From: Aerolutibacter ruishenii
Lineage (GTDB): Bacteria; Pseudomonadota; Gammaproteobacteria; Xanthomonadales; Xanthomonadaceae
Assembly (NCBI RefSeq): GCF_007830115.1
Contig: NZ_VLKP01000007.1
Coordinates: forward strand, 1 to 64,000
Direction of reading: 5' to 3'
DNA length: 64,000 bases
How positions within the stretch are numbered: the stretch's first letter is position 1; the number at the start of each line of letters is the position of its first letter. The notes below the pieces were generated by a model. It was given only the letters and a program-made list of their open reading frames with translations. It did no database searches and was not told the origin of the DNA. The position numbers and the translations under genes are program-made. Shown here one piece after another: positions 32,657 to 41,588 of this stretch.

Positions 32657-34312
32657 ATGAAGCTACTGGCAGCCTCGCTGCTCTCCCTGGCGGTGTCCTC
32701 GGCGATCGCCGGCACCGCACCCACCTTCGACCCCCGGCAGCTGTCGGAGACGGTGAAGACCCTGTCCTCCGACGAGTTCGAAGGCCGCGCGCCCGCCAGC
32801 GCCGGCGAGACCCGCACGGTGGAATACCTGACCGCGCAGATGCGCGCGGCCGGCCTGAAGCCCGGCGGCGACCTGGGCGCGGACGGCAAGCGCGGCTGGA
32901 CCCAGGCGGTGCCGCTGTTGCGCGCCGAGATCGTCGGCACGCCGGCCTTGTCGGTCGCGGTCAACGGCCAGGCGCAGGCCTTGGCCCAGGGCGAACAGAT
33001 CGCGGTGCGCGCCGCACTGGATGGTGCGAAGGCGGTGTCGATCGCCAATGCCCCGCTGGTGTTCGCCGGCTATGGCGTGAAGGCGCCGGAGCGCAACTGG
33101 GACGACTTCAAGGGCGTGGACCTGCGCGGCAAGATCGCGGTGGTGCTGATCAACGACCCGGACTTCGAAACCGGGCAGGGCGACTTCGGCGGCCCGGCGA
33201 TGACCTACTACGGCCGCTGGACCTACAAGTACGAAGAGGCCGCGCGCCAGGGCGCGCTCGGGCTGCTGATCGTGCACGAGACCGCGCCGGCCTCGTATGG
33301 CTGGGCCACGGTCAAGAACTCCAACACCAACACCATGTTCGACGTGGTGCGCGAACAGCCGGGCGCGGTGCACCCGCGCATGGAGGGCTGGGTACAGCGC
33401 GACTTCGCGGTCGACCTGTTCCGCCGCGCCGGCCTGGACTTCGACGCGCTGAAGCGGCAGGCCCAGACCCGCGATTTCCAGCCGGTGGCGCTCAAGGGCG
33501 TGACCCTGTCGGCGGACTACGCGGTGGACTCGAAGGTGATCACCTCGCACAACGTGGTCGGCCGCGTGGAAGGCCGCAAGCGCCCGAACGAGACGGTGCT
33601 CTACACCGGGCACTGGGACCACCTGGGCGTGGGCCTGCCCGACGCCAAGGGCGACCGCATCTACAACGGTGCGGTGGACAATGGCACCGGCATGGCGGCG
33701 CTGCTCGCGCTGGGGCGTGCCTTCGCGCATGCCAAGCCGCAGCCGGATCGCTCGGTGGTGTTCCTGGCGGTCACCGCCGAGGAGAAGGGCCTGCTGGGCT
33801 CGGAATACTACGCCTCGCGTCCGCTGTACCCGCTGGAAACCACGGTGGGCGTGATCAACATGGACGCGCTGAGTCCGCAGGGTCCGGCGCACGACTTCAC
33901 CATTTCCGGCAGCGCCAAGCTGGAGCTGCTCGACGCGCTGGTCGCGACCGCCAAGCGCTGGGATATGCGATACACGCCTGATTCCAAGCCGGAAGCGGGC
34001 TACTTCTTCCGCTCCGACCACTTCCCGTTCGCCAAGCGTGGCGTGCCGGCGATTTCCTACGGCTCGGGCAACGACTGGGTCGAGGGCGGCGTTGCCGCGG
34101 GCAAGGCCGCGGGCGAGCGCTACACCGCCGAGCGTTACCATCAGCCGGCGGACCAGTGGGAGGCCAGCTGGAGCTTCACCGGCATGACCCGCGAGCTGCA
34201 GGTGCTGTACACGCTGGGCAGCGAGCTGGCCAACGGCAAACGCTGGCCCAACTGGGATGCGGGCTCGGAGTTCCGTGGTGCGCGCGACGCCAGTGCCGAC
34301 CAGCGCAGGTAA
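32657..34312 (+). CDS. M28-family zinc aminopeptidase with PA domain, exported
   Basis: A 551-residue protein with signal peptide MKLLAASLLSLAVSSAIAG. A PA (protease-associated) insert covers about residues 130-270. The M28 metal motifs are TGHWDHLG (His), GAVDNGTGMAALL (bridging Asp), EEKGLLGS (catalytic and ligand Glu), INMDAL (Asp) and RSDHFPF (His). It should cleave N-terminal residues from peptides in the periplasm or outside. The ATG at 32657 begins the signal peptide. It appears to be monocistronic, 75 bp after eda. Confidence 0.93.
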   Translation: MKLLAASLLSLAVSSAIAGTAPTFDPRQLSETVKTLSSDEFEGRAPASAGETRTVEYLTAQMRAAGLKPGGDLGADGKRGWTQAVPLLRAEIVGTPALSVAVNGQAQALAQGEQIAVRAALDGAKAVSIANAPLVFAGYGVKAPERNWDDFKGVDLRGKIAVVLINDPDFETGQGDFGGPAMTYYGRWTYKYEEAARQGALGLLIVHETAPASYGWATVKNSNTNTMFDVVREQPGAVHPRMEGWVQRDFAVDLFRRAGLDFDALKRQAQTRDFQPVALKGVTLSADYAVDSKVITSHNVVGRVEGRKRPNETVLYTGHWDHLGVGLPDAKGDRIYNGAVDNGTGMAALLALGRAFAHAKPQPDRSVVFLAVTAEEKGLLGSEYYASRPLYPLETTVGVINMDALSPQGPAHDFTISGSAKLELLDALVATAKRWDMRYTPDSKPEAGYFFRSDHFPFAKRGVPAISYGSGNDWVEGGVAAGKAAGERYTAERYHQPADQWEASWSFTGMTRELQVLYTLGSELANGKRWPNWDAGSEFRGARDASADQRR

Positions 34313-34378
34313 ATCGCGCGCCACGGGTCATGGGGTCCACCGGCCGGAAGTGGCCGGTGGCCCACTGCCTGGCCATGA

Positions 34379-34711
<333 letters not shown>

Positions 34712-34806
34712 CCGGCAAGCGCAGGTGGCACGGCGCGCGCTTCAACGCGGAATTTACGTGGAGTCGCGTTAGCTTTGCCGTATATAGCGTGTGATGGAGC
34801 CCTGCG

Positions 34807-35556
34807 ATGCCGTTGTCGCATTCGCTTGGCCGCAGCCTGGCCAGATTCCTCGCGCAGCCGCGCCCGCAGCACCGGCGGCTGCCGTACTTCGCGCCGGCGC
34901 ACCTGGCCGAGACGCTGCGGCCCGGGGATGTGTTGCTGGTGGAAGGCACCAGCCGCTTCGCCACCGCGATCCAGTACCTCACCCAGTCGACCTGGACCCA
35001 CGCGGCACTGTACGTCGGCCAGCACCTGGGGCCGCAGCCCTCCCTGGTGGAAGCCGACGTGGTGGAAGGCGTGCGGCTGCGGCCGCTCTCAGCCTATGCC
35101 GGCGAACACACGCGCATCTGCCGCCCGGTCGGGCTCGGCGAGGACGACGTGGCCGCGTTGCTGGCGTTCGTGCAGCGACGGCTGGGCGATGCCTACGACC
35201 TGCGCAACGTGTTCGATCTGGCACGTTACCTGCTGCCCTTGCCGCTGCCCCGCCCGTGGCGGAGGCGGATGATCGCGGTGGGCAGCGGGACGCCCACCCG
35301 CGCGATCTGCTCCACCCTGCTGGCGGAGGCCTTCGAATCGATCCGCTACCCGATCCTGCCGGAGGTGGAACACGTGGACGCGATGCGCACCGGTTCGGCG
35401 CAGGCGCGCGGAGAACTGCTGCACATCCGGCAATCCCGGTTGTTCGTGCCGCGGGACTTCGACGTCTCGCCCTATTTCAGCATCGTCAAACCCAGGTTGA
35501 ACGATGCGTTCGATTTCCACCGGTTGCAGTGGGCGCCGCCGGACGAGCCGTCGTAG
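34807..35556 (+). CDS. YiiX-like permuted papain-fold (NlpC/P60 superfamily) protein
   Basis: A 249-residue protein with the circularly permuted papain fold of YiiX/YebB-like enzymes. It has RPGDVLLVEG, then the His in STWTHAALYVG (about residue 64), a Glu in LVEADVVEGV and the nucleophilic Cys in TRAICSTLLAEAF (about 165). The predicted activity is amidase, acyltransferase or peptidase towards lipid or peptide substrates. No signal peptide, but the N-terminus is basic. Substrate unknown. A short hairpin (AGCCC-gccc-GGGCT) follows the stop codon. Confidence 0.82.
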   Translation: MPLSHSLGRSLARFLAQPRPQHRRLPYFAPAHLAETLRPGDVLLVEGTSRFATAIQYLTQSTWTHAALYVGQHLGPQPSLVEADVVEGVRLRPLSAYAGEHTRICRPVGLGEDDVAALLAFVQRRLGDAYDLRNVFDLARYLLPLPLPRPWRRRMIAVGSGTPTRAICSTLLAEAFESIRYPILPEVEHVDAMRTGSAQARGELLHIRQSRLFVPRDFDVSPYFSIVKPRLNDAFDFHRLQWAPPDEPS

Positions 35557-35745
35557 CCCGCCCGGGCTCACTTGCCTAACGACACCTCAGTACTGGCCGC
35601 GTGATGGTGGAACCCCGGATCAGTAGCGGGGCTGCCTGCGTGCTGGCCGGGCCACTAATCCGTGGCGGGCTGGGCGACGGACCTGTGGCGGGGACGTACT
35701 GGACAAACCGGAAGCGGTGGCGGATCTAGGGCATCGCGGGCGCGT

Positions 35746-38112
35746 TCAGCCTCCCTGCTTGGCCTTGGCGAACGCGGCCGCCAGCGCATTGTTGGCGGGC
35801 GGTGCCGACGGCATACGCGGTGCGTTGCCGCGCTGGCCATCACGGCCACCGCCGCGTGACCCGGCATCGCGGCCACCGCGTGCATCGCGCTCGCCGCCGC
35901 GCGACTCACGTGGCGCCGGTGCGGCATCGTCCAGGCGACGGGTGAGGGCGATGCGCTTGCGCGGGATGTCGACCTCGATCACCTTCACCTTGACGATGTC
36001 GCCGGCCTTCACCACCTCGCGCGGGTCCTTGACGTACTTGTCCGACAGCGCGGAGATGTGGATCAGGCCGTCCTGGTGCACGCCGATGTCGACGAACGCG
36101 CCGAACGCGGCGACGTTGCTGACCACGCCTTCCAGCACCATGCCGACCTGCAGGTCCTTGATGTCCTCCACGCCGTCGGCGAAGCGCGCGGCCTTGAACT
36201 CCGGGCGCGGGTCGCGGCCGGGCTTCTCCAGTTCCTTGAGGATGTCGCGCACGGTGGGTACGCCGAATTTCTCATCCACGAACTGCTCGGGCTTGAGACC
36301 GCGCAGCAGCGGTGCGTCGCCGATCAACGACTTCACCTCGCGCCCGCACTGCTTGAGGATGCGCTCGACCACCGGGTAGGCCTCCGGGTGTACGGATGAG
36401 GCATCCAGCGGCTGCTCGCCGTCGGCGATGCGCAAAAAGCCCGCGCACTGCTCGAAGGTCTTGTCGCCCAGGCGCGGCACCTTCAGCAGCTCCTTGCGTG
36501 ACTTGAACGCGCCGTTGGCATCGCGATAGACCACGATGTTCTCGGCCACGGTGGAGGACAGGCCCGATACGCGGGTCAGCAGCGCGGCCGAGGCGGTGTT
36601 CACGTCCACGCCGACGGCGTTCACGCAGTCTTCGACGCGCGCGTCCAGCGCACGCGCCAGGCGGAACTGGTCCACATCGTGCTGGTACTGGCCCACGCCA
36701 ATGGCCTTCGGCTCGATCTTCACCAGTTCGGCCAGCGGGTCCTGCAGGCGACGCGCGATGGACACTGCGCCGCGGATGCTGACATCGAGATTCGGAAATT
36801 CCTTCGCCGCGAACTCCGACGCCGAATACACCGACGCACCGGCCTCGCTGACCACGATCTTCTGCATCTTCAGCTCGGGCGCGAGCTTGATCAGGTCGCC
36901 GGCGAGCTTGTCGGTCTCCCGGCTGGCGGTGCCGTTGCCGATGGCGATCAGTTCCACGCCATGCTTGGAGCACAGCGCGCGCAGCACGTGCAAAGACTGG
37001 TCCCATTGCCGCTTGGGTTCATGCGGGTAGATGGTGGCGGTGTCGACCAGCTTGCCCGTGTTGTCCACCACCGCGACCTTCACGCCGGTGCGCAGGCCCG
37101 GGTCCAGGCCCAGCACCGCCTTCGGCCCGGCCGGCGCGGCCAGCAGCAGGTCCTTGAGGTTGTCGCCGAACACGGTGATCGCCTCGGCCTCGGCCTTCTC
37201 GCGCGCGTGGTTGAACAGGTCCAGCAGCAGGTGCATGTGCAGCTTGGCCTTCCAGGTCAGGCGGCAGCTGTCGAGCAGCCACTTGTCGGCAGGGCGGCCC
37301 TGCGCCTTCACGCCAGCATGGAACGCGACGCGGCCCTCGGCCTGCAGGTGGCCGGCCTCGGCATCGCTGCCCGGATCAAGGTCGAGGAACAGCACCTCCT
37401 CGCGGCGCGCACGGAACAGCGCGAGCAGGCGGTGCGAGGGGATCTTCGCCAGCGACTCGGCGTGGTCGAAATAGTCGCGGTACTTGGCGCCTTCATTCTC
37501 CTTGCCCTCGGCCACGCGTGCGCGGATCACGCCGACCTCGCCCAGCCAGTTACGCAGCTCGCCGACCAGCGCGGCGTTCTCGCCCCAGCGCTCCATCAGG
37601 ATGGCGCGAGCGCCGTCGAGCGCGGCCTTGGTATCGGCCACGCCTTTGTCGGTATCGACGAACTGCGCGGCGGCCACCTGCGGGTCCTGCGACGGATCGG
37701 CGAGCAGGCCATCGGCCAGTGGCTCCAGCCCTGCCTCTCGCGCAATCTGCGCCTTGGTCCGGCGCTTGGGCTTGTAAGGCAGGTACAGGTCTTCCAGGCG
37801 CGACTTGGCGTCGGCGGCCTCGATCTCGGCACGCAGTTCGTCGCTCAGCTTGCCCTGCTCGTCGATCGACGCAAGCACCGCGGCGCGTCGGTCCTCCAGC
37901 TCGCGCAGGTACACCAGGCGCGTTTCCAGGTTGCGCAGCTGGGTGTCATCCAGCCCGCCGGTGACCTCTTTGCGGTAGCGCGCGATGAAGGGCACGGTGG
38001 CGCCTTCATCGAGCAGGGCGATGGCGGCCTGCGCCTGGGCGGGTTGCGCACCGATCTCGGTGGCGATGGTGCGCGCGATCTGCTGCGCCAGCTTGTGTGA
38101 AATCTCGGGCAT
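35746..38112 (-). CDS. tex: Tex-family transcription accessory / RNA-binding protein
   Basis: A 788-residue protein with the full Tex layout: N-terminal helical domain (to about 320), YqgF/RNase H-like domain ([18 protein letters not shown]), helix-hairpin-helix domains ([19 protein letters not shown]) and a C-terminal S1 domain ([20 protein letters not shown]). A Gly/Arg-rich tail of about 60 residues ([18 protein letters not shown]), probably disordered and RNA-binding, extends past the S1 domain. Tex binds nucleic acid and affects transcription and stress survival. Monocistronic. Confidence 0.96.
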   Translation of the reverse strand: MPEISHKLAQQIARTIATEIGAQPAQAQAAIALLDEGATVPFIARYRKEVTGGLDDTQLRNLETRLVYLRELEDRRAAVLASIDEQGKLSDELRAEIEAADAKSRLEDLYLPYKPKRRTKAQIAREAGLEPLADGLLADPSQDPQVAAAQFVDTDKGVADTKAALDGARAILMERWGENAALVGELRNWLGEVGVIRARVAEGKENEGAKYRDYFDHAESLAKIPSHRLLALFRARREEVLFLDLDPGSDAEAGHLQAEGRVAFHAGVKAQGRPADKWLLDSCRLTWKAKLHMHLLLDLFNHAREKAEAEAITVFGDNLKDLLLAAPAGPKAVLGLDPGLRTGVKVAVVDNTGKLVDTATIYPHEPKRQWDQSLHVLRALCSKHGVELIAIGNGTASRETDKLAGDLIKLAPELKMQKIVVSEAGASVYSASEFAAKEFPNLDVSIRGAVSIARRLQDPLAELVKIEPKAIGVGQYQHDVDQFRLARALDARVEDCVNAVGVDVNTASAALLTRVSGLSSTVAENIVVYRDANGAFKSRKELLKVPRLGDKTFEQCAGFLRIADGEQPLDASSVHPEAYPVVERILKQCGREVKSLIGDAPLLRGLKPEQFVDEKFGVPTVRDILKELEKPGRDPRPEFKAARFADGVEDIKDLQVGMVLEGVVSNVAAFGAFVDIGVHQDGLIHISALSDKYVKDPREVVKAGDIVKVKVIEVDIPRKRIALTRRLDDAAPAPRESRGGERDARGGRDAGSRGGGRDGQRGNAPRMPSAPPANNALAAAFAKAKQGG

Positions 38113-38192
38113 TGCGTCGTGGTGCCGATACTGCGGAAAGAGGCCGATTGTGGCCGCATGCGGCGCGGGGCGGAACCCGTTGACAGCGCGTG

Positions 38193-38218
38193 AAAAAGCC
38201 CGCCGGGAATGGCGGGCC
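38193..38218 (-). terminator. Terminator of the DUF6249-like gene
   Basis: On the minus strand GCCCGCC-attccc-GGCGGGC forms a 7-bp stem followed by TTTTTC. It ends the transcript from 38702 before tex. Confidence 0.85.
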
Positions 38219-38372
38219 GTGTTCAGTTTCAGTGTGCGGCCATTGCCATTGCCATCGATGGCGATGGCGGGCGCCGGATGTGCTCCGCGCGCTCAGCGCA
38301 CCGGAATTGCGCGCTGATGCATCTGCCGCGATGCTGCGCGAGCTGTCGGTGGACAGCGACGCTCCGGTCACG

Positions 38373-38702
38373 TCACCGCAGCTTGCGCGATGTCATGTAG
38401 AACCCGAGGTTGCCCAGCCCAGTGACGGCGAGCAGCACACCGATCACGCCGGGGGTGACTTCGGTCCAGCCGGCGGCCTCGATCACGAAGAACCCGATGG
38501 CCAGTGCCGTCAGCACGATGCCCCAGCGCAGCGAGCCGTGGCGGCGGTTGTGCTCCTCGCCCGCGAGCATTGCCTGCATCAGCTCCTCGGAGACGTTGTT
38601 GGCGATCAGCTTGGCGCGGGTGCGTGCATCGACCACCACCTTGATCGCGTAAACGATGCAGACGAACAGGGTGATCGGGATCAGGAGTTCAAGGTTGTTC
38701 AT
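38373..38702 (-). CDS. DUF6249-like small membrane protein
   Basis: A 109-residue protein with three membrane helices: residues 5-23 (LLIPITLFVCIVYAIKVVV), about 60-80, and 84-100. A charged loop (DARTRAKLIANNVSEELMQA, then GEEHNRRHGSLRW) separates the first two. This matches the DUF6249 pattern, often found beside an RNA polymerase sigma factor in Xanthomonadaceae, as here. The gene is divergent from the sigma factor gene. Function unknown. Confidence 0.8.
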   Translation of the reverse strand: MNNLELLIPITLFVCIVYAIKVVVDARTRAKLIANNVSEELMQAMLAGEEHNRRHGSLRWGIVLTALAIGFFVIEAAGWTEVTPGVIGVLLAVTGLGNLGFYMTSRKLR

Positions 38703-38900
38703 GGCGGTGACCTCGGCTTGCGTGCGGGAATGGGCGGGTTCGAGGCAATGGATACGGCGACCCGGCTAGCGGTTGCAGCGAGTTGCGAGTCGACGGCTGC
38801 TGCGCGGACGGGGAGGCTGCACCCAGCCACGTGGGCCGCCCAGCCGTCGTGGGCGCACAATTGCCTGCAACCGTTTGGACCGTTCCGGTATCCAAGAGGA

Positions 38901-39548
38901 ATGGACTCAATGCCGGCAACCTCCGAACGCGACGCCGACCTGCCCGCCGCCGACGCGACCGGGGCCGGGCAGTCGTTGGCTTCGCAGTCCGATCGCGCGC
39001 TGGTGGCCGCGGTGCTGGCCAACACGCCCGGCGCCTTCGAACGCCTGGTCCGCGAGTACCAGGGCCTATGCTGGCACATCATCCAGCGCATGGTCCGCCA
39101 CCCCGAGGACACGCGCGAGCTGTGCCAGGAGACCTTCCTGCGCGTGCACCGCTGCCTGCACCAGTACCGCCATGAAAGCGCGCTGAAGTCGTGGATCGGC
39201 CAGGTCGCGTACTCCATGGCCAAGCGCCACCTGGAGCGCAGGCGCATTCCCTTGATCGAGGCGTCAGGGGACGACGATGGCAGCAGCCTGCTCGACCGCG
39301 TGACCGACGGCTTCGACCTGGAGGCCGCCAGTGCCGACGAGCAGGTGGTCGGCCGCCTGCATGGCGCGATCGAGGCGTTGCCGCCGTTGCAACGCACCAT
39401 ACTCACCCTGTACCACCTGGACGAAGTGCCTATCGGCGAGATCGCGGCCATCACCGGCCTGGCCGAAGGCACCATCAAAAGCCACCTGTTCCGCAGCCGC
39501 GCGAAACTGCGCGAACGCTTGCAGGACCATCTGGGAGTCAGCCCATGA
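38901..39548 (+). CDS. RNA polymerase sigma-70 family factor (ECF type)
   Basis: A 215-residue sigma factor. Region 2 (about 33-105; AFERLVREYQGLCWHIIQRM, then ELCQETFLRVHRCL) and region 4 (about 150-210; ALPPLQRTILTLYHLDEVPI, then GEIAAITGLAEGTIKSHLFR) are intact. A polar 30-residue N-terminal extension is present. The start ATG follows AAGAGGA. The next gene overlaps by 4 bp and encodes a membrane protein that could be its anti-sigma factor. The regulon is not known. Confidence 0.9.
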   Translation: MDSMPATSERDADLPAADATGAGQSLASQSDRALVAAVLANTPGAFERLVREYQGLCWHIIQRMVRHPEDTRELCQETFLRVHRCLHQYRHESALKSWIGQVAYSMAKRHLERRRIPLIEASGDDDGSSLLDRVTDGFDLEAASADEQVVGRLHGAIEALPPLQRTILTLYHLDEVPIGEIAAITGLAEGTIKSHLFRSRAKLRERLQDHLGVSP

Positions 39549-40009
39549 ACACCGGACCACGAGACACGCCCCCGACTGACGACGCCCGCCGCGAGGCCGA
39601 GTGGCAGGCGCAGGAGCAGGCATTGCGCGACGAGCGCACCGGTGCTCCGTCGCAGGCCGGCGATGCGCGGCGTGCTGAATACCGGTTGATCGGTCGGGCG
39701 TTGCGCCATCCACCTTTGGACCCGGTGCCGTACGATTTCGCGCGTACGCTGGCGGCCCGCGTCTCACGCGTACCCGACAGCGATGACCGGCTGGAGCGTA
39801 TGTTGTTGCGCGTGCTGGTGGGGGTGATGGTCGTGGCCGGGGCCGTGATCGGCACGGTGTACGGGGCGGCGTGGTGGCCGGCAGTCACGGCGGCATTGCC
39901 GCTGCCCGCGGGCGAACTGCCGCGTTGGCTGCTGGCGTTGGCCGCGTGCGCCGGCACCACGTGGTTGCTGGGGCAGGTGCTGCGCAGCGAGACCCCATTT
40001 CCCGCCTGA
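39545..40009 (+). CDS. Membrane protein coupled to the sigma factor; anti-sigma candidate
   Basis: A 154-residue protein. The first 90 residues are hydrophilic and charged, with an Asp/Pro-rich segment and HPPLDPVPYDFARTLAARV. Two membrane helices follow at about 95-117 (VLVGVMVVAGAVIGTVYGA) and 130-147 (WLLALAACAGTTWLLGQVL). Cytosolic N-terminus plus membrane helices and ATGA overlap with the sigma gene fit an anti-sigma factor, but no zinc-finger (HxxxCxxC) motif is present. The role is inferred from context. Confidence 0.75.
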   Translation: MNTGPRDTPPTDDARREAEWQAQEQALRDERTGAPSQAGDARRAEYRLIGRALRHPPLDPVPYDFARTLAARVSRVPDSDDRLERMLLRVLVGVMVVAGAVIGTVYGAAWWPAVTAALPLPAGELPRWLLALAACAGTTWLLGQVLRSETPFPA

Positions 40010-40081
40010 CCGGTCCCCGGGCTGTGCAGCCGTGGCGCGCCATCGACCTGCGTCCTTCGACCCGCACCAGGATCGAATCGG

Positions 40082-40798
40082 TCAGCGGACCAGTGGCGCC
40101 AGCGCCTTCCACACATGGTCGCGCAGTTTCGGCTGCGCGGCGGCCGTGGGATGCAGGTTGTCGGCCTGGTAGGCGTTGCGGTCCAGCGCGATCGGCTCCA
40201 GCAGGAATGGCAGCAATTCCACGCCATGGATTTTCGCCAACGCAGCGTAATTGGCGCTGAAGCCTTCGGTGTACGCCTTGCCCAGGTTGGGCGGCATGCG
40301 CATGCCCACCAGCAACACGCGCGCCTTGGCGCCCTCTGCCGCGCGGATCATGCGGTCGAGGTTGTCGCGGGTCTGCTCCAGTGGCAGCCCGCGCAGGCCG
40401 TCGTTGGCTCCCAGCGCGATCACCACGACCGCGGGGCGCGTGCGCTTGAGCTCCGTCTGGATGCGCGCGGCGCCGCCGGCACTGGTCTCGCCGCTGATGC
40501 TGGCGTTCACCACGCGCCATCCCGGCTTCTGCTGGGCAAGGCGGTTCGCGGTCAGGGCTACCCAACCCTGCGACGCGGCCATGCCATAGCCGGCGGACAG
40601 CGAATCGCCCATCACCAACACCGTTTGGGTGGGCGTGGGCGCAGGTGGCGCGGACTTTGCCCGTTGTGCCATCACCGGCATCGCGGTCACCAGCAGCAAG
40701 GCCGCCCAACCGATGGCACATTGAACCCGGCGTCGCCATCCCGCATATCGGACGGCATGGGCGGGTGACGGCGCGGATGCCAGGGTCGTCGCACGCAT
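40082..40798 (-). CDS. TesA-like SGNH-family esterase/lysophospholipase, exported
   Basis: A 238-residue protein with a membrane or signal helix (CAIGWAALLLVTAMPVMAQ, about 27-45). The SGNH blocks follow: GDSLSAGYG (block I, catalytic Ser), ISGETSAGG (block II Gly), ALGANDGLRG (block III Asn) and DNLHPTAAAQ (block V Asp and His). This matches the periplasmic thioesterase I/arylesterase group. It is divergent from the YbbA-type gene, the same arrangement as tesA-ybbA-ybbP in E. coli. The ATG at 40798 is preferred. Confidence 0.93.
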   Translation of the reverse strand: MRATTLASAPSPAHAVRYAGWRRRVQCAIGWAALLLVTAMPVMAQRAKSAPPAPTPTQTVLVMGDSLSAGYGMAASQGWVALTANRLAQQKPGWRVVNASISGETSAGGAARIQTELKRTRPAVVVIALGANDGLRGLPLEQTRDNLDRMIRAAEGAKARVLLVGMRMPPNLGKAYTEGFSANYAALAKIHGVELLPFLLEPIALDRNAYQADNLHPTAAAQPKLRDHVWKALAPLVR

Positions 40799-40862
40799 GG
40801 GTTTCGCATTCTCCTCGTGGTGGCGCCAACGGCGCCGGGGCGGGGCAGCAACAGGACGGATC

Positions 40863-41585
40863 ATGGCCGACAGCATCGCACGCCACGCTGAAGCAACCCC
40901 CACTGCCGTGGACGACCGGCATGCCCTGCACGTGGCCGGGCTGGGCAAGCGGGTGACGTTGCCGTCGGGCGAGCTCACGATCCTGGATGGGGTCGGCTTC
41001 ACCATCGCGCAAGGCGAGACCGTCGCCATCGTCGGCGCATCGGGCTCGGGCAAGAGCACGCTGCTGTCGCTGATGGCCGGGCTGGACGTACCCAGTGCCG
41101 GCTCGGTCACGCTCGACGGCGAGGCGCTGTCGGCGCTGGACGAGGACGGCCGCGCGCGGGTGCGCGGGGCGAAGGTCGGCTTCGTGTTCCAGAGCTTCCA
41201 GTTGCTGCCTTCGCTGACGGCACTGGAAAACGTGATGCTGCCGCTGGAGCTGCGCGGCGACGCCGACGTGGAGGGCCCGGCACGCGCGATCCTGGAAAAA
41301 GTCGGGCTGGGCGCACGCCTGCACCACTACCCGCGGCAGCTGTCCGGCGGCGAGCAGCAGCGCGTCGCGCTCGCGCGGGCCTTCGTCACGCGGCCCTCGC
41401 TGCTGTTCGCCGATGAACCCACCGGCAACCTCGACACCACGACCGGGCAGGCGGTGATCGAACTGCTGTTCGCGCTCAATGCCGAGGCCGGCACCACGCT
41501 GGTGCTGGTGACCCACGACGACCATCTGGCGGCGCGCTGCGGCCGGCAGTTGCGCCTGGATGGCGGCCGCCTGGTGCAGGACTGA
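40863..41585 (+). CDS. ABC transporter ATPase, YbbA/LolD type
   Basis: A 240-residue ATPase of the LolD/MacB-type group. Walker A is GASGSGKST (about 58-66), followed by VFQSFQLLPSLTALENV, signature LSGGEQQRVALARAF, Walker B LLFADEPTGNLD and H-loop VTHDD. It pairs with the large FtsX-type permease 3 bp downstream. In E. coli YbbA-YbbP lies next to tesA in the same divergent layout. The substrate is unknown; an envelope or lipid role is likely. Confidence 0.92.
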   Translation: MADSIARHAEATPTAVDDRHALHVAGLGKRVTLPSGELTILDGVGFTIAQGETVAIVGASGSGKSTLLSLMAGLDVPSAGSVTLDGEALSALDEDGRARVRGAKVGFVFQSFQLLPSLTALENVMLPLELRGDADVEGPARAILEKVGLGARLHHYPRQLSGGEQQRVALARAFVTRPSLLFADEPTGNLDTTTGQAVIELLFALNAEAGTTLVLVTHDDHLAARCGRQLRLDGGRLVQD

Positions 41586-41588
41586 ATC

